The position numbers were made by a program, and so were the translations under genes. A DNA stretch of 64,000 nt from Taibaiella helva (GTDB lineage Bacteria > Bacteroidota > Bacteroidia > Chitinophagales > Chitinophagaceae). The notes under the pieces were generated by a model. The model did not search any database and was not told where the DNA came from. It was given only the letters and a program-made list of their open reading frames with translations. Where the stretch lies: positions 1 through 64,000 of the forward strand of contig NZ_QUZZ01000013.1 in assembly GCF_003545695.1 (NCBI RefSeq), written 5' to 3'. Of this stretch, positions 58,754 through 64,000 are shown in pieces (within the stretch, counting starts at the first letter, position 1; every line of letters starts with the position of its first letter).

Positions 58754-59425
58754 ATGTCAATCATGTTCATTCAGCAGTTTATTTCACCGGATATACCCGT
58801 ACTGCACCCCGAGGATTCGGGCGATAAAGCCCTGCAGCTGATGCAGGAGTTTCATCTGCCGCATCTGTCCCTGGTGGAAGGAGAGGAATATAAAGCCCTG
58901 ATCAGGGAAGATGACCTGTTGAACTGGGAAACTCCCGAAGCGCCTTTGTCCTCAGCCGATTTCCTGCAGTTCAGGCCGGTTGTCTACGGTAACCAGCATC
59001 CTTATGAGGCCGTACGCCGTGCCGTACAGCAGCATATTACCATCGTGCCCGTGATCAATGAACAGAACAAATACCTGGGCGCCGTAAGCGGGCATGATCT
59101 GCTCGAGTACCTGGGCAATAATTCCGGCCTGGATCAGTCCGGCGGTATCGTGGTGCTGGAAATGAAGCCGGTCAATTATTCGCTTTCGGAGATCGCCCGC
59201 ATCTGTGAGAACAACGATGTGATCCTGCTCAATGTGCAGGTATTTACTTATCCCGGCAGCGAGCTGATGGAAGTGGTGTTGAAAACGAATACCAAAGAGA
59301 TACAATCCCTGATCGCCTCTTTCGACCGCTATGAATACACGGTGAAAGAAGTATTCGGCGATATGCCGGCTATAGAAAGCATGATCGATCGCTACCAGTC
59401 GCTAATGCACTATATCAATATGTAA
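58754..59425 (+). CDS. CBS-domain protein
   Basis: 223-residue cytoplasmic protein with a tandem CBS pair in the first ~135 residues (FISPDIPVLHPEDSGDKALQ; HPYEAVRRAVQQHITIVPVI; YLGAVSGHDLLEYLG) and an ACT-like C-terminal part (SGGIVVLEMKPVNYSLSEIA; VILLNVQVFTYPGSELMEVV). Such proteins sense adenine nucleotides. A second ATG at 58763 is possible. A hairpin terminator follows at 59490. Confidence 0.82.
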   Translation: MSIMFIQQFISPDIPVLHPEDSGDKALQLMQEFHLPHLSLVEGEEYKALIREDDLLNWETPEAPLSSADFLQFRPVVYGNQHPYEAVRRAVQQHITIVPVINEQNKYLGAVSGHDLLEYLGNNSGLDQSGGIVVLEMKPVNYSLSEIARICENNDVILLNVQVFTYPGSELMEVVLKTNTKEIQSLIASFDRYEYTVKEVFGDMPAIESMIDRYQSLMHYINM

Positions 59426-59489
59426 GCAACACCGGCGCAATGCAACGCCTGGCATAACTGAAAAGAGCATAAGCTTTTGCTTTTTGTAT

Positions 59490-59522
59490 AAATGCCGCAC
59501 CTGCCGGTGCAGCATTTTTTTT
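59490..59522 (+). terminator. terminator after the CBS gene
   Basis: Stem AAATGC-C-GCACC / GGTGC-A-GCATTT with one internal mismatch and loop TGCC, followed by a run of T. Confidence 0.75.
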
Positions 59523-59577
59523 ATTTTGGCCGCCCTTCAGGACACTATCGTACTTCGCCGGCCCGCACAAATCTTTG

Positions 59578-59585
59578 TACATTTG
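59578..59585 (+). promoter_or_regulatory. -7 element of the ABC ATPase gene
   Basis: TACATTTG; ATG at 59624, giving a leader of about 35 bases. Confidence 0.5.
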
Positions 59586-59623
59586 TGGCAGCAGCAGGAG
59601 AACAAAACCTGCCGCGACCGCAT

Positions 59624-60379
59624 ATGGCAATCATCAGCGTGCAGGACCTGGTCAAGAAATACGGCGACTTCACCGCCGTGAACGGCTTGAGCTTTGAAGT
59701 GGAAGAAGGCGAGATATTTGGTTTGCTGGGCCCCAATGGCGCCGGGAAAACGACGACGCTCGAGATCATCGAAACGCTGAGAACGAAAACTTCGGGTACC
59801 GTGATCGTCGATGGCAAGAACCTGGATAGCCACCCCCAGGAGATCAAAAAAGTGATCGGGGTGCAGCTGCAGGCTGCCGGCTTTTATCCCAACCTGAACC
59901 TGAAGGAGCTGATCGAGCTGTTTTCGGGCTTGTACAATGCCCCTGCAGATCCGCTCGCGCTGCTGCGCAGCGTTAACCTGGAAGATAAGGCACGCAGTAA
60001 GTTCAAGGAGTTATCTGGCGGGCAGAAGCAGCGGTTCTCCATCGCCACGACGCTTATCAATAAGCCCCGCATTATTTTTCTTGACGAGCCGACCACCGGC
60101 CTCGATCCCCAGGCCCGGCGCAACCTTTGGGACCTCATCCGGCAGCTGCGGCAATCGGGCACTACTGTCGTGATCACCACGCATTATATGGATGAAGCGG
60201 AAGAGTTGTGCGACCGTGTCGCCATTGTCGACAGCGGCCGGATCGTATCCCTCAATACGCCTGACAACCTGATCGATAACCTCATCGCTTCGGGCTTTGA
60301 ACGGAAAAAGAAAGTAAAGGAGGCCAACCTGGAAGATGTATTCATCGCGCTTACCGGCAAGGAGCTTCGGGAAGGCTGA
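59624..60379 (+). CDS. ABC transporter ATP-binding protein (orphan)
   Basis: 252-residue ATPase of the ABC-2 export type. Walker A GPNGAGKTTT, Q-loop GVQLQAAGFYP, signature LSGGQKQRF, Walker B IIFLDEPTTGLD, switch His in ITTHYMDEAEE. The upstream in-frame extension crosses a terminator and a promoter and is rejected. Unlike most such ATPases it has no permease gene next to it, so the partner must be encoded elsewhere. Confidence 0.92.
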   Translation: MAIISVQDLVKKYGDFTAVNGLSFEVEEGEIFGLLGPNGAGKTTTLEIIETLRTKTSGTVIVDGKNLDSHPQEIKKVIGVQLQAAGFYPNLNLKELIELFSGLYNAPADPLALLRSVNLEDKARSKFKELSGGQKQRFSIATTLINKPRIIFLDEPTTGLDPQARRNLWDLIRQLRQSGTTVVITTHYMDEAEELCDRVAIVDSGRIVSLNTPDNLIDNLIASGFERKKKVKEANLEDVFIALTGKELREG

Positions 60380-60433
60380 TTATTTGCTGCTTCATTGCAA
60401 TCATGTCATCAATCACCTATACAACCATATCCT

Positions 60434-61852
60434 ATGAGAACAATCCTGAGCTGCCTGCTGCTGCAGGCTTGCAGCCTGGCCGTAACGGCACAGCCTGTAC
60501 CGGCGCCCCAGGGCGGCGGATCTTACCGCACAGAGGCTTTGCCTTGCCTGCTACCGGCCGATTACCAGCGCATCAACAGCATGCTGGAAAAGAATATTGC
60601 ACAATTGAAAGCGGAAGGAAAACTGGCCGCTGACTGGGGAACATCTCAACCTGCGGATGCCAAGCCGACTGCAGGCACTTTTATCTGGCCACTGCGCCAG
60701 GAACCCGGCTTCAGCTACAACAGCTATTATGGTATCAGCAATTATGTAGACCTTGACCCTCTTTATCCCAACCAGGTAAAGGACTGGAATTGCGGCGCAC
60801 GTACTTACGACCAGGCCTCGGGATACAATCACCAGGGCGTGGATATTTTTCTTTGGCCTTTTTCCCAGCAGATGCAGGAAAATCAGCAGGTGGCCATCGT
60901 CGCTGCTGCCGATGGCGTGATCATCGGGAAAGACGATGGTAATCCGGATCACAGCTGTGCGCTCAATAATGCGGCATGGAATGCGGTATACATCGGTAAC
61001 AGCGACGGGACTATATGCTGGTACGGACATATGAAGACCGGCTCGCAAACGGCTAAAGGGCCAGGACAAAGTGTAGTAGCGGGCGAATTCCTGGGTTATG
61101 TTGGTAGCTCCGGCAACTCTACCGGGCCACACCTGCATTTTGAGACCCACACGGGATCAGGCGATATCCTTGATCCTTTTGTCGGGCCCTGTCGTCCCGG
61201 CGCCAGCTTATGGGCCAACCAGAAGCCTTATATTGAGCCTACGATCAATACCCTGATGACGCACGGCCATGCACCTGTATTTCCCGATTGCCCGCAGCTG
61301 GAAACGATCAATGCGCAAAGTCTTTTTCATCCCGGTGATACGCTGTTCGCAGCCGCCTATTATCACGATCAAAATCCCGCATCGCCCTCAATCTACACAC
61401 TTTACCGGCCGGATAATTCCGTGTTCCAGACCTGGACGCATTCCTCACCGCAATATTACAATGCCAGCTACTGGTATTGGTACTGGAAGGTAGGAGCCAG
61501 CTGGCCTTCCGGCGACTGGCGGTTTGAAGTGAGCTATGAAGGCCATACTGTCAACCACGTCTTTAAGGTGGAAGCCGGCAGCGGTATTGCCAGGATTAAT
61601 GCGGGCAGCGATGCGTTGGTTATTGTGCCTAATCCCAACCACGGTATCTTTACCATAGAAGGCCTGGCCTCTCAGCTGGAGACCCTGTCTTACCGGGTAA
61701 CCAATGTAGCCGGCAGAACAGTGGCAACGGGCCATATCGCTAAGGGATCGGGCAGAGTGGCGCTGGCACAGCAGCAGCCGAAAGGTATTTACATCCTCCA
61801 GCTTGATGAAGCAAAAGGCCACAGGTCTTATCTCCGTTTCCTGATCCGTTAA
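60434..61852 (+). CDS. secreted M23 peptidase with type IX sorting tail
   Basis: 472-residue protein with signal peptide MRTILSCLLLQACSLAVTAQ. The LytM/M23 zinc domain (about 120-270) has complete ligands: HQGVD (H-x3-D) in GYNHQGVDIFLWP, GTICWYGHMKTGS, and HLHFE. The C-terminal ~80 residues (VPNPNHGIFTIEGL ... GKGIYILQL-like KGIYILQLDEAKG) are a type A sorting domain of the type IX secretion system, so it should be exported to the surface and anchored or released. It likely cuts peptidoglycan cross-bridges or peptides. A shared terminator separates it from the convergent gene. Confidence 0.9.
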   Translation: MRTILSCLLLQACSLAVTAQPVPAPQGGGSYRTEALPCLLPADYQRINSMLEKNIAQLKAEGKLAADWGTSQPADAKPTAGTFIWPLRQEPGFSYNSYYGISNYVDLDPLYPNQVKDWNCGARTYDQASGYNHQGVDIFLWPFSQQMQENQQVAIVAAADGVIIGKDDGNPDHSCALNNAAWNAVYIGNSDGTICWYGHMKTGSQTAKGPGQSVVAGEFLGYVGSSGNSTGPHLHFETHTGSGDILDPFVGPCRPGASLWANQKPYIEPTINTLMTHGHAPVFPDCPQLETINAQSLFHPGDTLFAAAYYHDQNPASPSIYTLYRPDNSVFQTWTHSSPQYYNASYWYWYWKVGASWPSGDWRFEVSYEGHTVNHVFKVEAGSGIARINAGSDALVIVPNPNHGIFTIEGLASQLETLSYRVTNVAGRTVATGHIAKGSGRVALAQQQPKGIYILQLDEAKGHRSYLRFLIR

Positions 61853-61874
61853 AGTGACCGCTCCTGGATAGCAA

Positions 61875-61918
61875 AACCGGCTTCAGATACCTGCTATAAG
61901 GTTGATCTGAAGCCGGTT
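61875..61918. terminator. bidirectional terminator between the two M23-type genes
   Basis: 14-bp stem AACCGGCTTCAGAT / ATCTGAAGCCGGTT with a 16-base loop; T-rich on the plus side. Confidence 0.75.
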
Positions 61919-61939
61919 CTTAATAGGTACGTAAAAAAG

Positions 61940-63430
61940 TTAACGCGCGATCCAGTCCGAAGGGTTGACGGTAACCGGGCTGTTGTTGCTGCCTACTTTC
62001 CATACCTGGAAGTTAAGTATATTCTCGCCGTCGTCGTTTTTACCGGCGCGGCCGATCACCTGCCTGCTGCTGACCTTATCGCCTTCCCTTACCGAAGTGG
62101 AAGCCATGTTGGTGTATACCGTAAAATATTCGCCATGGCTCACCATGACCATAATACCGTTGATATTGGCTACGGTGCGCACCACGCCTTCAAACACGGT
62201 GCGTACCGGCGCACCTTCGCCGGTGGTAATGTCGATGCCGATATTGTTCTCAATCACGCTGGGGAAAAGCTTGTTGGGGTGCCGGCCGTAATTGCCCGAT
62301 ATAAACCCTTTCTCTACGGGCCAGGGCAGGCGTCCGCGGTTGGCCGCAAAATTGTTGGACAATGCCTGTACCTCCGGTGTAAGGCTTAGCTTGTACGACG
62401 GCTTTTCTACCGATGCGGCCGGAGGCGGTGTATAGGATGATCGTGTCGCTTCAGATGCATTGGTTGCGGGTTTCGTATTGCCTGTGGCCGGCGGTTTGGA
62501 GGCGTTGTTGCCACTTGAAGAAGGTCTACCGGTATTGAGTGTTACGGTCTGGTTGCCGGCCTGGTAAGTATTGCCGTCGTTGCGTGCTGCCTGCTGTTGT
62601 GCGGCGGCCCGGCGGCGCGCCTCTTCTTCTGCGGCCTTCTTACGGGCCAGGGCAGCTTCTTCCGCGGCTCTCCGGCGGGCTTCCTCTTCTGCTTTCTTAC
62701 GCGCCAGCTCAATCTCACGCCTGATCTGGTCCTTGATAGCGGCTTCCAGCTTGCGTGCTGTCTTTTGGTTTTGCTGTATTTGCGCTACCAGTTCTTTCTC
62801 GCGACCTTTCAGCTCTGTAACCAGCTGATTGGTCTGTTGGGTTTCCGCCTGGATCTCGTTTTTCTGTATCTCTTCGGCCTGCAGCAATTTACCTTTTTGT
62901 GTCTTCTGGGTGTTGAGCACGCCGATCTTCTGTTTCAGCTGAGCCTGGGTAACACGGATTTTTTCCGCCTGCTCTTTACGGTAGTCGCGGTATTTGCGCA
63001 GGTATTGCATGCGCCGGATCGCATCATTAAAGTCATTGGCCGAGAACAGGAAGGCCATCATATTCTGGCTGGTGCGGTGCTTGTAGGCATACCGGATCGA
63101 TTGCGCATAGCTGGCCTTCAGCTTTTCGAGGTTGCTGTTGAGGGTGTTAATCTCCTGCGAGGACAGCTGGATGCTGCCATCGATGCCGGAGAGCTCGGTA
63201 TTGATATTGCTGATCAGCTTTTGCCGGGCCTCGAGCTTGGCCGTAAGCGCCCTCAGCTCGCCCATAGTGGCTTTTTTATCCTGTTTGGTCGCTTCAAGCT
63301 GCTGCTGGGTGCTGGCAATCTCGTTCAGCAGGTTGGCCCTGCGCTTTTCGAGATCGCTCCGGGAGGGCTGCTGCGCCCGTACGCACAGGGCGCTCAGGAG
63401 CAGGCAAAAAGAAAAAATATATAAACGCAT
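61940..63430 (-). CDS. EnvC-like murein hydrolase activator (coiled coil plus degenerate LytM domain)
   Basis: 496-residue exported protein; signal peptide MRLYIFSFCLLLSALCVRAQ. Residues ~25-260 form a coiled coil (LEKRRANLLNEIASTQQQLE), then an Ala/Arg/Glu-rich helix, a low-complexity linker and a C-terminal M23 fold. The zinc ligands are lost: NNIGIDI replaces H-x-G-x-D, YTNMAS replaces YAHLS, and LNFQVW replaces the HxH motif. This matches EnvC/NlpD-type activators that switch on amidases during cell division. The long upstream open frame is ignored because a -7 box (63461) and signal peptide define the start. Confidence 0.88.
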   Translation of the reverse strand: MRLYIFSFCLLLSALCVRAQQPSRSDLEKRRANLLNEIASTQQQLEATKQDKKATMGELRALTAKLEARQKLISNINTELSGIDGSIQLSSQEINTLNSNLEKLKASYAQSIRYAYKHRTSQNMMAFLFSANDFNDAIRRMQYLRKYRDYRKEQAEKIRVTQAQLKQKIGVLNTQKTQKGKLLQAEEIQKNEIQAETQQTNQLVTELKGREKELVAQIQQNQKTARKLEAAIKDQIRREIELARKKAEEEARRRAAEEAALARKKAAEEEARRRAAAQQQAARNDGNTYQAGNQTVTLNTGRPSSSGNNASKPPATGNTKPATNASEATRSSYTPPPAASVEKPSYKLSLTPEVQALSNNFAANRGRLPWPVEKGFISGNYGRHPNKLFPSVIENNIGIDITTGEGAPVRTVFEGVVRTVANINGIMVMVSHGEYFTVYTNMASTSVREGDKVSSRQVIGRAGKNDDGENILNFQVWKVGSNNSPVTVNPSDWIAR

Positions 63431-63460
63431 GAAGGGTGAATCTGTTTTTAGGCCGAAGGG

Positions 63461-63468
63461 CAAAGCTA
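63461..63468 (-). promoter_or_regulatory. -7 element of the EnvC-like gene
   Basis: Minus-strand TAGCTTTG, 30 bases before the ATG at 63430. Confidence 0.55.
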
Positions 63469-63604
63469 ATAAAAGGATGCCAAAATGCACGGATAAACTA
63501 TACGGCGATTGCCTGCCGGGAATATCCCGGCGCCGTATCCTCATCGCTTTCCCCATCTGATGAGCGAATTTGCAAAATTCCATAAGGGAACAGGCTTTCT
63601 TTCC

Positions 63605-63612
63605 TATATTTG
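63605..63612 (+). promoter_or_regulatory. -7 element of the rfbF-like gene
   Basis: TATATTTG, 36 bases before the ATG at 63649 (or 24 before the alternative at 63637). Confidence 0.5.
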
Positions 63613-63648
63613 CGCATTGCAGAGATGATCTGCTCAATGAACTATCAG

Positions 63649-64000
63649 ATGAAAGTTGTCATTTTTGCCGGGGGGCGCGGCACCCGCATTTCAGAAGAAT
63701 CCATGCTTCGTCCCAAACCGATGATCGAGATCGGGGGTAAACCTATCCTGTGGCATATCATGAAGATCTATGCCGCTTACGGACATACGGAATTTATTAT
63801 TTGTCTGGGCTATAAGGGCTGGATCATCAAAGAATATTTTGCCAACTATTTCCTGCATAATGCGGATATGAAAGTGGACCTGGCCAGCAATTCCATGGAG
63901 ATACTGCAAAATAACGCGGAGCCGTTTAAGATATCGCTGATCGAGACGGGGCTGGATACCATGACGGCCGGAAGGCTGAAACGGGTGTTGCCCTATACCG
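63649..64000 (+). CDS. rfbF: glucose-1-phosphate cytidylyltransferase (5' part)
   Basis: First 117 codons of a sugar-nucleotide transferase that makes CDP-glucose from CTP and glucose-1-phosphate, the entry step to CDP-linked deoxysugars of surface polysaccharides. MKVVIFAGGRGTRISEES is the nucleotide-binding start; RPKPMIEIGGKPILWHIMKI, FIICLGYKGWIIKEYFANYF and SLIETGLDTMTAGRLKR are diagnostic for RfbF. Another in-frame ATG lies 4 codons upstream (63637). The gene continues past the window; more polysaccharide genes may follow. Confidence 0.9.
   Translation, partial: MKVVIFAGGRGTRISEESMLRPKPMIEIGGKPILWHIMKIYAAYGHTEFIICLGYKGWIIKEYFANYFLHNADMKVDLASNSMEILQNNAEPFKISLIETGLDTMTAGRLKRVLPYT

Noticed and set aside
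1-64000. tRNA or rRNA genes
   Set aside because: I looked through the intergenic stretches and saw no cloverleaf-like segment with a CCA end or rRNA-like sequence.

Overview
The window comes from a member of the phylum Bacteroidota, most likely family Chitinophagaceae or a close relative. The reasons are: promoters that read TAnnTTTG at -7 (in the best cases with TTG exactly 20 bases upstream), a type IX secretion/gliding gene set (GldB, PorV2, PorU2 and a peptidase with a C-terminal sorting tail), DUF3078, a TonB receptor with a carboxypeptidase-regulatory-like N-terminus, an M1 peptidase fused to an ABC-2 permease, and a moderate G+C near 50% by eye. The layout looks like ordinary chromosome. 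I found no rRNA, tRNA, CRISPR array, phage or complete insertion sequence.

Region by region. 0-5 kb: acyltransferase, two small unknown genes, an AHSA1/SRPBCC gene and aspS. 5-9.4 kb (minus): ABC ATPase plus permease/M1 peptidase fusion. 9.4-16.8 kb: ychF, a small unknown gene, a GT4 glycosyltransferase, scpA, a second SRPBCC gene, and an AraC regulator between two dihydrofolate-reductase-like genes. 17-21 kb: DUF3078, gldB, a thioredoxin-like/dihaem peroxidase pair. 21-25.4 kb (minus): acyl carrier protein, an intact ketosynthase, a YpdA-type oxidoreductase and a ketosynthase-like protein without catalytic residues. 25-32.5 kb: TPR protein, GNAT-like protein, siderophore-type TonB receptor with PepSY reductase-like protein, outer-membrane barrel. 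32.6-48 kb: nnr, tyrS, porV2-porU2, PIG-L deacetylase, class A beta-lactamase, rdgB, an AT-rich unknown gene, ilvE. 48-53 kb: three consecutive POT peptide transporters. 53-64 kb: pth with a secreted M1 peptidase, a sigma/anti-sigma pair, GNAT, alpha/beta hydrolase, CBS protein, ABC ATPase, two M23-type proteins (one active-looking and secreted, one degenerate and EnvC-like), and the start of an rfbF-like gene.

How the parts connect. PorV2, PorU2, GldB and the sorting-tailed M23 peptidase belong to the secretion and gliding machinery. The peptide transporters, M1 peptidases and beta-lactamase fit a protein- and peptide-using surface lifestyle. The most notable non-coding structure is a shared promoter/operator design in front of two unlinked SRPBCC genes: each has two 16-bp palindromes with centres 26 bp apart, the distal one filling the -33/-7 spacer and the proximal one starting at the last base of the -7 box. 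The window also carries several dispersed intergenic repeat families, some of which supply stop codons of neighbouring genes, and several promoters placed so close to the ATG that leaderless mRNAs are likely.
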